From Flavobacteriales bacterium (GTDB lineage Bacteria > Bacteroidota > Bacteroidia > NS11-12g > UBA955): a stretch of DNA of 38,730 bases. The stretch is taken from positions 1-38,730 of the forward strand of contig JAHEMG010000010.1 of the NCBI GenBank assembly GCA_024643755.1. The letters run 5' to 3'. The notes below the pieces were generated by a model. That model worked only from the letters and a program-made list of their open reading frames with translations, was not told the origin of the DNA and searched no databases. The position numbers were made by a program, and so were the translations under genes. This document shows positions 18,808 through 29,412 of this stretch, one piece after another; the stretch's first letter is position 1, and the number at the start of each line of letters is the position of its first letter.

Positions 18808-20871
18808 TTATTTACCAGGACCTTTTGGCGCCGGAGGAGGAGGCATATTGGGCGCACCATGACCAGGGCCTCCCTGACCATTGTGTCCAGGACCACCTTG
18901 TCCGCCAGGACCGCCTTGTCCGCCAGGACCACCGGGTCCGCCCATTGGTGCACCTTTCATCTCTGGCAATGGCTTGTAGAATTTCTCCAATCCCAACGTT
19001 TTGATTCCTTGATCAAATACCAAATCAACGGGAATACCTGCCTTTTCAATGCGATTCAAGTCCATCTGCAACGAAGCACCAATCACACCGCGTGTGTTCA
19101 ATACCGCTTTTACATCCGCAGCGTTACCGTTGCCCTGTAAACGCAATAATTCACCCGCCAAATCAGAAATCACTTGGCGCATTTTAGCCACATCCACACG
19201 ATAAGTACGCTTTTCTGCGCCCCCATCGGCCACAGGCTTTCCTTTTTCTTCCAAAACGATAGCCCCCTGATTCAACAGGGTATTAAACGTAATCATATTG
19301 GCTTTTCCATGAGCCGATGACGCACCAAATCGCACAGAACGGAACACGCTGGCAACAAAAGTCACATAATAGTCATCCAAGCTGCCTTCAAGTTCCTTTT
19401 GATCAAACAATTGAGTCACCATGTACAATCCAAGCACGTCTGCTTTGCACTCCTCAATGGCCGAATAGTCTGCACCCAAGGCTTCGCGAACGGTCAATTT
19501 ATCATTTCCAACAACATTTTTAATACCCAATCCATGAGCCACTTCGTGGAACATGACATTATTAAAAAATGCATTGAACGTAATGTTCTTCTGTTGAGAA
19601 GGGGCAATAACACGTGCGGCGATGGGCACCACCATGTTTTCAAATTTTGCCTGCATGGTGTTCTTCAACTGAGAACGTCTTGTGCCATAATATTTCTGCA
19701 ATCGCTCATCATTGGGCAAGTTCACCGCGATGGTCTTGCTGCCAGAATTGCAATCGCCTGCATAATACACTGCGTCAAAAACAGCCAACTGACTCAAGGG
19801 CTTAGAACCGGGCTCACGTGGTGGGAAACCTGGCTCCATGGTCATTTCAACGTGGTCGCTGCTGGCCTCGTCTTGATCCAATGAGGGCTTATATTGAGAT
19901 TCTACAGGCAAACCCGCTTGCAACTTGGGCAAGTATGCAATGAATTTCTCCAACTTCGCATCCCAAGCCTTGTCGCGCACCAAAACATACGCTTCGTACG
20001 ATGTTTTCTGTCCATACAACTTGTCTTCGTAATTCTCAATCGGTCCGATAACCAAGTCTAAATGGCTTTTCAACGACAACCATTTGATATCGCTCACCGT
20101 GTAATCGTCCATCATCAAAGCACCCATGCGCAAACGCAAATATTCTGAAAACTCTGGATCTTCTGCACGAATAGCTTCGGCCGCCGCGTTCATTTCATCA
20201 CCCATTTTCATGACCTCTTCGCGATAGAACTCGCCAAATTTAATTGACTGATATTCTTTGCCATTGCCACTGCGGAAAGGCATTCCCATGGGCTCCGGCA
20301 TGATTGGACCATTTTTGTGCTTACTTGGATCGATTGGTCCGGGCGCCTTAAAATCACGCACAATAGAGTATGGCTCTTTCACAAAAGGCAAAAACATGGT
20401 ATCAATGCCTGCCACAGAAAAATCGCGGGGATAGAAATTAACACCCATCGGCTTTGGACCATATCCTTTGATGAAAGGTTCGTCGTTATTCAAACGATCC
20501 CAAGGACCATAATTGACATCGGCAAATTTCCTTTCGCTCGGGTCTTTGATACCAGCCAAAAAGTCGCCTTTGTCGCCAATGGTTTGCTTCCAAAATATAC
20601 GGTCTGCATATTCCGCTGCTTTGATCAAGTGGGTGATACACTCGCGTTCAGCCGTACTCAACAACGCCGTATCGGTCTTCAATTCAAACTTTTTGTACAT
20701 CGCAAGTCGCTGTGCAGCCACATTGGGTGCAACAGGCGCCGCAGCCACAGGGGCTTTTTTCTTGGGCTTTGCCGGCTTTTGGGCCATTGCTGGCATTGAG
20801 AATGCAACGGTTGCCAATGCAACGATCCAATTCAATTTCACCTTGGGATGGTTCACGAAATTTTTCACCAT
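18808..20871 (-). CDS. Secreted M49-like (dipeptidyl-peptidase III family) zinc peptidase with Gly/Pro-rich C-terminal tail
   Basis: Signal peptide ...VALATVAFSMPAMAQ; metal-site motifs MFHEVAHGLG (HExxH) and EECKAD; tail GGPGGPGGQGGPGGQGGPGHNGQGGPGHGAPNMPPPPAPKGPGK. Confidence 0.83.
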   Translation of the reverse strand: MVKNFVNHPKVKLNWIVALATVAFSMPAMAQKPAKPKKKAPVAAAPVAPNVAAQRLAMYKKFELKTDTALLSTAERECITHLIKAAEYADRIFWKQTIGDKGDFLAGIKDPSERKFADVNYGPWDRLNNDEPFIKGYGPKPMGVNFYPRDFSVAGIDTMFLPFVKEPYSIVRDFKAPGPIDPSKHKNGPIMPEPMGMPFRSGNGKEYQSIKFGEFYREEVMKMGDEMNAAAEAIRAEDPEFSEYLRLRMGALMMDDYTVSDIKWLSLKSHLDLVIGPIENYEDKLYGQKTSYEAYVLVRDKAWDAKLEKFIAYLPKLQAGLPVESQYKPSLDQDEASSDHVEMTMEPGFPPREPGSKPLSQLAVFDAVYYAGDCNSGSKTIAVNLPNDERLQKYYGTRRSQLKNTMQAKFENMVVPIAARVIAPSQQKNITFNAFFNNVMFHEVAHGLGIKNVVGNDKLTVREALGADYSAIEECKADVLGLYMVTQLFDQKELEGSLDDYYVTFVASVFRSVRFGASSAHGKANMITFNTLLNQGAIVLEEKGKPVADGGAEKRTYRVDVAKMRQVISDLAGELLRLQGNGNAADVKAVLNTRGVIGASLQMDLNRIEKAGIPVDLVFDQGIKTLGLEKFYKPLPEMKGAPMGGPGGPGGQGGPGGQGGPGHNGQGGPGHGAPNMPPPPAPKGPGK
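18886..18942. repeat. Imperfect 18-bp tandem repeat encoding GGQGGP units in the M49-like peptidase tail
   Basis: Plus strand tccaggaccaccttg/tccgccaggaccgccttg/tccgccaggaccaccggg/tccgccc read directly. Confidence 0.7.
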
Positions 20872-20877
20872 AGTTTA

Positions 20878-20885
20878 CAAACCTA
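20878..20885 (-). promoter_or_regulatory. Candidate -7 element TAGGTTTG upstream of the M49-like peptidase gene
   Basis: Plus strand CAAACCTA; the TAGGTTTGTAA arrangement is also seen upstream of lgt. Confidence 0.55.
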
Positions 20886-21014
20886 CAAGAATTTTGCCAC
20901 AAGCGAAATACCCATTTTGAAGGATGTCGTTAAACGCTGAATTCGGAACGACAAACACCATAGGAAATTGGCGGGAAATAACACATTTTTGCAACCGCAA
21001 AACCAAAACAAGGA

Positions 21015-21022
21015 TGTCTTTG
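21015..21022 (+). promoter_or_regulatory. Candidate -7 element TGTCTTTG upstream of the GNAT-like gene
   Basis: One mismatch to TANNTTTG. Confidence 0.35.
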
Positions 21023-21041
21023 TTTTCAATGCACTTACACC

Positions 21042-22004
21042 TTGAAACCCCTCGATTTTCAAACATTCCAACAACTTCAGAGTGCCTTTGGCAATTACGA
21101 AGGAAGCATCAATTTGGGTGGGCAACCCTTCCCTTTCAGCAACATAGAACTCAGCAAGCCAACCGGCAAATACGTTTCTCGTGTTATTTTAAAGTTGGCC
21201 ACCGCCCTGAGCGCCAAAGGGTTTGTTCAATATGCCGGCAATGCATGCAGTCCAGGTTTACAATTTCCGGAGCTCAACGATCGTACCGACCTCTCATCCA
21301 TCAACACCGCCAATTGTGGTGTACTCATTGTCAACGTCCTTGGCACACCCAACATAGCTGGCGCGGTGGCTGTGAAGGCCGAGCCCTTCATGAACTTGCA
21401 AATCCAGCCCTCTTGGAATCATTTCGACGATTATTTGCAAGCGATGAGTTCAAAATATCGCGTGAGAACCAACAAAGTGCTCAGCACTTCTGATGCCTAC
21501 CAAGCCATTGAACTGAAACATACAGAAGCCAATGAATGGATTCCGCAATGCGCCCAGATGTTGGGACATACACTCAAAGACAAAACGCTGGCCATTTCGC
21601 CCAAACTTTCTACCATGCTTCACACGTTTGTGAGGACCATGAAAGATAAATTTAAAGTCTGGGGTTATTATAAAAACGACCAATTGTGCGGGTTCATTTC
21701 CGCCATTGAAAGTGAGCACGGCCTGTATGCGATGCACTTAGGATTAACCGATGATGCGGCCAAAGATCAGTTGTACCAGCGCATGATGTACGATGTCATC
21801 GCCTACGGCATCGAGCAGAAAGACGAATTTGTATGTTTGGGTAGAACCGCCACCGAAATCAAGAGTACCATGGGCGCTACCCCCATCGAAAACAGCTATA
21901 TCCTCTATGCCAAAAGCAAAATTTTGCGCGGCCTCATTGCCCTGTATGCGAAGCGATTTCATCGGGTAAAACCCTACCAATTGCGAAACCCTTTCAAAGG
22001 TTAA
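21042..22004 (+). CDS. GNAT-like acyltransferase family protein
   Basis: C-terminal half KLSTMLHTFVRTMKDKFKVWGYYKNDQLCGFISAIESEHGLYAMHLGLTDDAAKDQLYQRMMYDVIAYGIEQKDEFVCLGRTATEIKSTMGATP resembles GNAT/FemAB-like folds. The only plausible start in this frame is TTG. Confidence 0.65.
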   Translation: MKPLDFQTFQQLQSAFGNYEGSINLGGQPFPFSNIELSKPTGKYVSRVILKLATALSAKGFVQYAGNACSPGLQFPELNDRTDLSSINTANCGVLIVNVLGTPNIAGAVAVKAEPFMNLQIQPSWNHFDDYLQAMSSKYRVRTNKVLSTSDAYQAIELKHTEANEWIPQCAQMLGHTLKDKTLAISPKLSTMLHTFVRTMKDKFKVWGYYKNDQLCGFISAIESEHGLYAMHLGLTDDAAKDQLYQRMMYDVIAYGIEQKDEFVCLGRTATEIKSTMGATPIENSYILYAKSKILRGLIALYAKRFHRVKPYQLRNPFKG

Positions 22005-22016
22005 AACCAAATCGCT

Positions 22017-22024
22017 TACTTTCG
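22017..22024 (+). promoter_or_regulatory. Candidate -7 element TACTTTCG upstream of the C1 peptidase gene
   Basis: Near-match to TANNTTTG, 7 nt before the ATG. Confidence 0.4.
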
Positions 22025-22031
22025 CAGGGTT

Positions 22032-23249
22032 ATGAGATTCCTGCTGTCAGTCTTCGCCCTAACTTCCGCTTCTTCGGCCATCGCCCAAACAGCCACACCA
22101 GCGCCGGCAAAAGCCATTGATTATACCATCAACAAACCGGGGAGCAGCTATGCCTTCACGCCCAGCAAAATATTGGCAGCTACGCCCGTAGAAGACCAAT
22201 GCAGAACCAGCACTTGTTGGAGTTACAGCACCTTATCACTCCTTGAAAGCGAACTCATTCGACTGGGAAAAGGACAACACAATTTGAGTCAAATGTACGT
22301 TGCCCGTTGCGCATACACGGAAAAGGCCAAAACCTACCTCCGCATGAACGGTAATCATAGCTTCGACCAAGGCGGTGAAGGTTGGGATATTCCCAGCATC
22401 GTTACACAATATGGCATTGTACCCGAGAGTGTTTACACCGGTTTGAAAAATGGGGCTACCCGACATGATCACAGTGAAATGATCGCCGTGCTCAAAGGTT
22501 TCATGAGCGCTTTGGTAAAAAGAGAGACGGGCACGTACACAGAAAGTTGGTTACCGGCATTTGAAGGGATTTTGGATGCATATTTGGGCCCCATCCCCAA
22601 GGAATTTGTCTACGAAGGCAAAACCTACACGCCCAAATCTTTTGCGGCGAGTTTGGGGTTGAACATGGCCGATTACGTGGCTTTAACCAGCTTCACCCAC
22701 CACCCCGATTACAGTGCTTTTGTAATTGAAGTACCCGATAACTGGGCGATGGACCGCGCCTACAACCTGCCCTTGGAAGACTTCACCCAATCGGTAAAAA
22801 ACGCTTTGAACAAAGGATATACCGTGGCTTGGGCTGCCGATGTCAGTGAAAAAGGTTTCTCATTCCGCGATGGTTTGGCCATCGTACCCGCCGATGAATC
22901 TACCATCAAAAAAATTGGATCCGACAACGCAGGATTCAATGATGCTGGCGCGAAAAAAGAAGGCAACGCATTCAACCAACCCGTTGAGGAAATGGTGATT
23001 ACGGCGGCGGTTCGACAAGCGGCATTTGACCGACAGTCTACTACAGACGATCACGGCATGCACATCGTGGGCATGTCTACAGAAAAAAACGGCACCACGT
23101 ACTTCTTGGTGAAAAACTCTTGGGGAACCGGGAATTCATTGGGTGGATTCTTCTATGTGAGCGAGGCATACTTCAAATACAAAACCATTTCCGTGATGCT
23201 ACACAAAGACGCTGTAGATAAGGGATTGAGCAAGAAGCTCGGGTTTTAA
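22032..23249 (+). CDS. Secreted papain-like C1 (bleomycin hydrolase/PepC-like) cysteine peptidase
   Basis: Signal peptide MRFLLSVFALTSASSAIAQ; VEDQCRTSTCWSYSTLSLLESELIR (Gln/Cys), DDHGMHIVGM (His), FLVKNSWGTGNSLGGFFYVS (Asn). Confidence 0.9.
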   Translation: MRFLLSVFALTSASSAIAQTATPAPAKAIDYTINKPGSSYAFTPSKILAATPVEDQCRTSTCWSYSTLSLLESELIRLGKGQHNLSQMYVARCAYTEKAKTYLRMNGNHSFDQGGEGWDIPSIVTQYGIVPESVYTGLKNGATRHDHSEMIAVLKGFMSALVKRETGTYTESWLPAFEGILDAYLGPIPKEFVYEGKTYTPKSFAASLGLNMADYVALTSFTHHPDYSAFVIEVPDNWAMDRAYNLPLEDFTQSVKNALNKGYTVAWAADVSEKGFSFRDGLAIVPADESTIKKIGSDNAGFNDAGAKKEGNAFNQPVEEMVITAAVRQAAFDRQSTTDDHGMHIVGMSTEKNGTTYFLVKNSWGTGNSLGGFFYVSEAYFKYKTISVMLHKDAVDKGLSKKLGF

Positions 23250-23269
23250 GGAATATCGAAACAATCGCG

Positions 23270-23277
23270 TATCTTTG
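23270..23277 (+). promoter_or_regulatory. -7 element TATCTTTG upstream of ald
   Basis: Exact match to TANNTTTG, 15 nt before the ald ATG. Confidence 0.65.
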
Positions 23278-23292
23278 CGCCACTTTTCAACT

Positions 23293-24408
23293 ATGATCAT
23301 TGGCGTTCCAAAAGAAATCAAAAACAACGAAAACCGCGTGGCATTGACGCCCGCAGGTGCAAGTGAATTGATCAAACACGGTCACACACTGTATGTGCAA
23401 AAGACTGCTGGCGAAGGCAGTGGCTTTGCTGATGCTGAATATCAAGCCGCTGGTGCAACCATCCTCAACACCATTGAGGAAGTGTATGCCATCGCCGAAA
23501 TGATCATCAAAGTAAAAGAGCCCATCGAAAGCGAATACAGTTTGATCAAAAAAGATCAATTGTTGTTCACCTATTTCCACTTCGCTTCTTATGAGCCATT
23601 AACGCACGCCATGATTGAGCGCGGTGCTGTTTGTTTGGCCTACGAAACCGTAGAAAAAGCCGATCGCAGTTTGCCTTTGTTGGTTCCAATGAGTGAAGTA
23701 GCAGGTAGAATGAGTATCCAAGAAGGTGCAAAATACCTTGAGAAGCCCATGGGCGGAAGAGGTGTATTGTTGGGCGGTGTCCCAGGGGTAAAACCTGCCG
23801 AAGTATTGGTATTGGGTGGTGGAATCGTTGGTACCCAAGCGGCCAAAATGGCTGCAGGATTGGGCGCCCGCGTTACCATGATGGATATTAGCTTGCCTCG
23901 TTTGCGTCAGCTCGACGATATCATGCCTGCCAACGTTGAAACGTTAATTTCTAACGAATATAACGTTCGTAACGCCGTGAAAACCGCTGATTTGGTTATC
24001 GGTGGCGTATTGATCCCAGGTGCAAAAGCGCCTAAGTTGATCACACGCGACATGTTGCCAACCATGAAAAAAGGTGCGGTTATCGTTGACGTTGCCATCG
24101 ACCAAGGAGGTTGTTTTGAAACATCTAAGCCCACAACACACGCTGAGCCTTGCTACGAAGTAGATGGCGTTGTTCACTATTGCGTGGCCAACATGCCTGG
24201 TGCTGTTCCTTATACTTCAACTTTGGCCTTGACCAATGCCACTTTGCCCTACGCAGTGCAGTTGGCCAACAAAGGTTGGAAGAAAGCATGTGCCGATAGC
24301 AATGAATTGAAATTGGGATTGAATGTGATCAACGGCAAGGTGGTTTACAAAGGGGTAGCAGAAGCTTTCAACCTTGAGTACACCCCAGTGGATACTTTCT
24401 TGAACTAA
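23293..24408 (+). CDS. ald: Alanine dehydrogenase
   Basis: MIIGVPKEIKNNENRVALTPAGASELIKHGHTLYVQKTAGEGSGF; EVLVLGGGIVGTQAAKMAAGLGARVTMMDI; DVAIDQGGCFETSKPTTHAEPCYEVDGVVHYCVANMPGAVPYTST. Confidence 0.97.
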   Translation: MIIGVPKEIKNNENRVALTPAGASELIKHGHTLYVQKTAGEGSGFADAEYQAAGATILNTIEEVYAIAEMIIKVKEPIESEYSLIKKDQLLFTYFHFASYEPLTHAMIERGAVCLAYETVEKADRSLPLLVPMSEVAGRMSIQEGAKYLEKPMGGRGVLLGGVPGVKPAEVLVLGGGIVGTQAAKMAAGLGARVTMMDISLPRLRQLDDIMPANVETLISNEYNVRNAVKTADLVIGGVLIPGAKAPKLITRDMLPTMKKGAVIVDVAIDQGGCFETSKPTTHAEPCYEVDGVVHYCVANMPGAVPYTSTLALTNATLPYAVQLANKGWKKACADSNELKLGLNVINGKVVYKGVAEAFNLEYTPVDTFLN

Positions 24409-24415
24409 TTTCAGT

Positions 24416-25189
24416 ATGACCAACTTGGTCAATTACCGCGTTTACGGAGAAGCAAACAGCCGTCCGCTGTACATCCTGCATGGCATTTTTGGCATGCTCG
24501 ATAACTGGCATTTGGCCGCTCAACAGCTGGCCACAGACTTTCGCGTAATCACTTTTGACGCCCGAAACCACGGCAAGAGTTTTCATGACCCAGCGTCTGG
24601 TTACCTTGCCATGGCTGAAGACTTAAACGTCTTGATGCACCATTTGGGCGATGAGCAGGCCATCATAATGGGACATTCGATGGGAGGTAAAACGGCCATG
24701 TTTTTTGCCGACAATCACCCAGAAAAAGTGGAACAGTTGATTGTGGTTGATATCGCGCCGAAACGATACGTTCCCGGTCATTTGGGCTATTTCAAGGCCT
24801 TCAAAGAGGTCCCATTGCATCAATTGAACTCACGCAAAGAAGCGGAAGAAGCTTTTCTGCCCTATGCACCAGACATGGGTGTTCGCCAGTTCCTACTCAA
24901 AAACATCGAACCCATTCCCGGAGGCGGTTATACCACCAAAAGCAATTTGGAAGCCATCGAAATGGCCTACGAAGAAATCATCGGCGAGCTGTCCTTCAAA
25001 CAAGTGTTTCTGCGAAGGGCTGATTTCATTGCCGGAAGCAAAAGTGGTTACATCAAAGAGGACGACAAAGACAATATTCTGCAATATTTCCCAACTGCGC
25101 AGTTCCATGTAGTGGCCAACGCCGGTCATTGGGTGCATGCTGAAAACCCCCAAGGCTTCCTGGCCTGTTTGTCGGAAATTCTGCGGTAA
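24416..25189 (+). CDS. Alpha/beta-fold hydrolase (YbfF-like)
   Basis: YILHGIFGMLDNWHLAAQQLATDFRVITFDARNHGKS; nucleophile elbow GHSMGG; late GHWVHAENP. Confidence 0.94.
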   Translation: MTNLVNYRVYGEANSRPLYILHGIFGMLDNWHLAAQQLATDFRVITFDARNHGKSFHDPASGYLAMAEDLNVLMHHLGDEQAIIMGHSMGGKTAMFFADNHPEKVEQLIVVDIAPKRYVPGHLGYFKAFKEVPLHQLNSRKEAEEAFLPYAPDMGVRQFLLKNIEPIPGGGYTTKSNLEAIEMAYEEIIGELSFKQVFLRRADFIAGSKSGYIKEDDKDNILQYFPTAQFHVVANAGHWVHAENPQGFLACLSEILR

Positions 25190-25206
25190 TATTTCGCAAG
25201 GTATTG

Positions 25207-25214
25207 TACCTTCG
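25207..25214 (+). promoter_or_regulatory. Candidate -7 element TACCTTCG upstream of the 266 aa OMP gene
   Basis: Near-match to TANNTTTG, embedded in the inverted repeat AAGGTA-TTG-TACCTT (25198-25212). Confidence 0.4.
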
Positions 25215-25225
25215 TTATTTCCAAC

Positions 25226-26026
25226 ATGAAACACCTGTTCATTGCTATATACGCTTTATTGATTTCTGTGATGGCCACATCCCAAGTGGTTGAACCGTCG
25301 GCTGTTGCTACACCACAAACGCCCCTAACCCGTCCTTCCTGGGTTGCGATGCACGTTGGCGGTGGTTTTCAATTGAATGCAGGCGGTTGGAGAGAGCGAT
25401 ACAATGCCAATGCAAAATTCGATTTGGGCGCCGAATACCAGCACAAAGAGCAATGGTTGTTGGGGTTCAATTATGTCCCCTACACCGGCGGTTGGGTAAA
25501 TACGGACAGTTTATACGGCGATATTATTTCTGATGCCAATTATTTGTTTGATGTCAACGGCAATCCTGCCGTGATTCGAACCTACATGCGCGGCTTTAAT
25601 TTTTGTGCTACCGGCGGCAAAATCATCCCATTGAAGCAAAGCACCTTGAAAAACCCACGAACATGGTCGCTCCAACTCATTGGCGGCGTAGGGTACCATG
25701 AACATTTCACCAAATTCCAGTTTGACAAGGGCTTGGTGCCACAGCTGGAGGGGTTTTACGAGGTTGGACATGATAATTATCGCGCGGGCTACTGTTTTAC
25801 CGAGCAGGTGCGATTGCAATATATGAATCCAAACACGTTGAGTTTTCAGGTGGGTTTAGGGTTGATGCAGGGTTTTACCAAGAACATGCGGGAGTGGGAC
25901 ATGAGCACATTCAGGGCACCAGATGCCAAGCAAACCGATTTGGGATTTGGCATCAACTGTAATTTGGTGATTCCGATTGTGATTTATACCAAAAGCACGG
26001 TAAGGGAAACGGAATATTTCGAATGA
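25226..26026 (+). CDS. Putative exported protein, probable outer-membrane beta-barrel
   Basis: Signal peptide MKHLFIAIYALLISVMATSQ; alternating amphipathic strands (WVAMHVGGGFQLNAGG, FDLGAEYQHKEQWLLGFNYVPYTGG, LSFQVGLGLMQGF). No family recognised. Confidence 0.6.
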   Translation: MKHLFIAIYALLISVMATSQVVEPSAVATPQTPLTRPSWVAMHVGGGFQLNAGGWRERYNANAKFDLGAEYQHKEQWLLGFNYVPYTGGWVNTDSLYGDIISDANYLFDVNGNPAVIRTYMRGFNFCATGGKIIPLKQSTLKNPRTWSLQLIGGVGYHEHFTKFQFDKGLVPQLEGFYEVGHDNYRAGYCFTEQVRLQYMNPNTLSFQVGLGLMQGFTKNMREWDMSTFRAPDAKQTDLGFGINCNLVIPIVIYTKSTVRETEYFE

Positions 26027-27336
26027 TTATTGCTGTCTACAATGTGGGTTTAGGTGTTTACCGTTGGCTAATCCAACTGTTTGCATTGTGGAATCCCAAG
26101 GCGAAGGCATTGTTGAATGGATGGGCCAGGGATCGCGCTTTTCATCGGGGCGATATCATTCATGAGATTAACGGGGTTACTACGGGTGAATTCGAGTTGA
26201 TTTGGATTCATTGTGCCTCACTGGGTGAATTTGAGATGGCGAAGCCCATTGCGGCCGCCTTGCAGGCGGCCTCCAGCCAACGGCATGTGCTGTTTAGTTT
26301 TTTCTCGCCCTCAGGGTATAATCACGCTGTTTTAGATCACAACCAAACCAAAGTATACTTGCCGTTGGATGGACGTGACAGCGCGAAGCGCTGGCACGCG
26401 CAATGGCAGCCGCAGGCCGCCATTTTTATTCGCTACGAATTCTGGTATCACCACTTAAAAACGGCCATCCAAGCAAACATTCCCACCTTCGCCCTCGGCG
26501 TATCGCTCAGACCCAATCACTTCCTATTCTCCAAAGTAGCATCGCCCTGGAAACACCTACTAAAACAACTCAATGGCATTGGACTGATCAACGAATCCAT
26601 GGTGCTGTTGGCCCAACAAAATCAGTTCAACAACGCCTTCCTTTTCGGTGATTCCAAATTTAATAGGGCATACGACAGAACCCTACTATCTCCCTCACCC
26701 AACCCCCTACTGCAAACATGGCTTCAGCGCAAACCCACCCTCATCTTCGGTAGTGCCTGGATGCAAGAAATTACCCTGCTGCAAGATTTCATTCAAACCC
26801 ATCCCACGGCCTTGAACAGCTGGCAAATCCTCATCGCCCCACACAACATCTCCCCTGAATTTTGCGCGCAAATTCAAGACGCGTTACAGCCACTTCAAAC
26901 GGCGAAATACAGCGAAAAAACAACGTTATCAGAAGAGGATCAAGTGGTGATTTTGGATACTATCGGACAGTTAGCAGATTGTTATAGATACGGCGCGATG
27001 GCGGTAATTGGCGGTGCATTCGGCAAAGGGTTACACAATACCATTGAAGCGGTGGCCTTCGGACTCCCCGTGATCTTTGGTCCGAATTTCCAGAAATTTC
27101 CAGAAGCCCAACAATTCATCCATGCGGGCTTTGGTTTCAGTGTAAGCGACAGTGAATCATTCAATCAAATACTGCTGACTTTGATGTCAGAAGTTCAACC
27201 TAGCCCGTCGCAACCCCAACAAAAAAGCTTCACCCACCCACTGTCAACCCTAGCCAAAAATTTCGTGGCAGCGAACCGGGCGGATGTGTCGAAATTTGTC
27301 AATCTGACATACCCAGAGGCAAAAAAGGGTAAATAA
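26023..27336 (+). CDS. waaA: 3-deoxy-D-manno-octulosonic acid (Kdo) transferase
   Basis: LIWIHCASLGEFEMAKPIAAAL; VLFSFFSPSGYNHAV; LPLDGRDSAKRWHAQWQPQAAIFIRYEFWYHHLKTA; AVIGGAFGKGLHNTIEAVAFGLPVIFGPNFQKFPEAQQFI. Confidence 0.95.
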   Translation: MIIAVYNVGLGVYRWLIQLFALWNPKAKALLNGWARDRAFHRGDIIHEINGVTTGEFELIWIHCASLGEFEMAKPIAAALQAASSQRHVLFSFFSPSGYNHAVLDHNQTKVYLPLDGRDSAKRWHAQWQPQAAIFIRYEFWYHHLKTAIQANIPTFALGVSLRPNHFLFSKVASPWKHLLKQLNGIGLINESMVLLAQQNQFNNAFLFGDSKFNRAYDRTLLSPSPNPLLQTWLQRKPTLIFGSAWMQEITLLQDFIQTHPTALNSWQILIAPHNISPEFCAQIQDALQPLQTAKYSEKTTLSEEDQVVILDTIGQLADCYRYGAMAVIGGAFGKGLHNTIEAVAFGLPVIFGPNFQKFPEAQQFIHAGFGFSVSDSESFNQILLTLMSEVQPSPSQPQQKSFTHPLSTLAKNFVAANRADVSKFVNLTYPEAKKGK

Positions 27337-27394
27337 TCGGCATAAAACTGACATTTTTTCGCCCAATAGGCAAAGAACCCTCCATTTTAGGCAT

Positions 27395-27410
27395 TGGCAT
27401 AAGATTCGCC
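27395..27410 (+). promoter_or_regulatory. Sigma-54-like -24/-12 promoter upstream of groESL
   Basis: TGGCATAAGATTCGCC vs consensus TGGCAYRNNNNTTGCW: -24 block intact, two mismatches in the -12 block; expected TSS falls about 20 nt before the groES ATG. Confidence 0.5.
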
Positions 27411-27441
27411 ATAGATGGGCAAACAAAAACCTTAAAAAATT

Positions 27442-27717
27442 ATGTCAGTAAACGTTAAACCATTGGCCGACAGAGTTCTGATAGAGCCTGTTCAAGCCGA
27501 GCAGAAAACTGCTTCAGGAATCATCATCCCAGACACAGCAAAAGAAAAGCCTCAAAAAGGTACCGTAGTAGCTGTAGGTCCAGGCAAAACAGATGAACCC
27601 GTTACAGTAAAAGTGGGTGACACAGTTTTGTATGGCAAGTATGCAGGCACTGAATTGAGCGTAGAAGGCAAAGACTACCTCATCATGCGTGAAAGCGATA
27701 TTTTGGCAATCATTTAA
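27442..27717 (+). CDS. groES: Co-chaperonin GroES
   Basis: [45 protein letters not shown]...[30 protein letters not shown]. Confidence 0.98.
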   Translation: MSVNVKPLADRVLIEPVQAEQKTASGIIIPDTAKEKPQKGTVVAVGPGKTDEPVTVKVGDTVLYGKYAGTELSVEGKDYLIMRESDILAII

Positions 27718-27730
27718 CCAAAGCAATTAA

Positions 27731-29377
<1,647 letters not shown>

Positions 29378-29412
29378 GTCATTATTCAGAATCTAACAAA
29401 AATTCAATTTAC

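Noticed and set aside
26253-26271. GGCCGCC-TTGCA-GGCGGCC hairpin inside waaA
   Set aside because: Lies inside coding sequence for an Ala-rich helix (AAALQAAS) with no T-run; most simply codon-driven.
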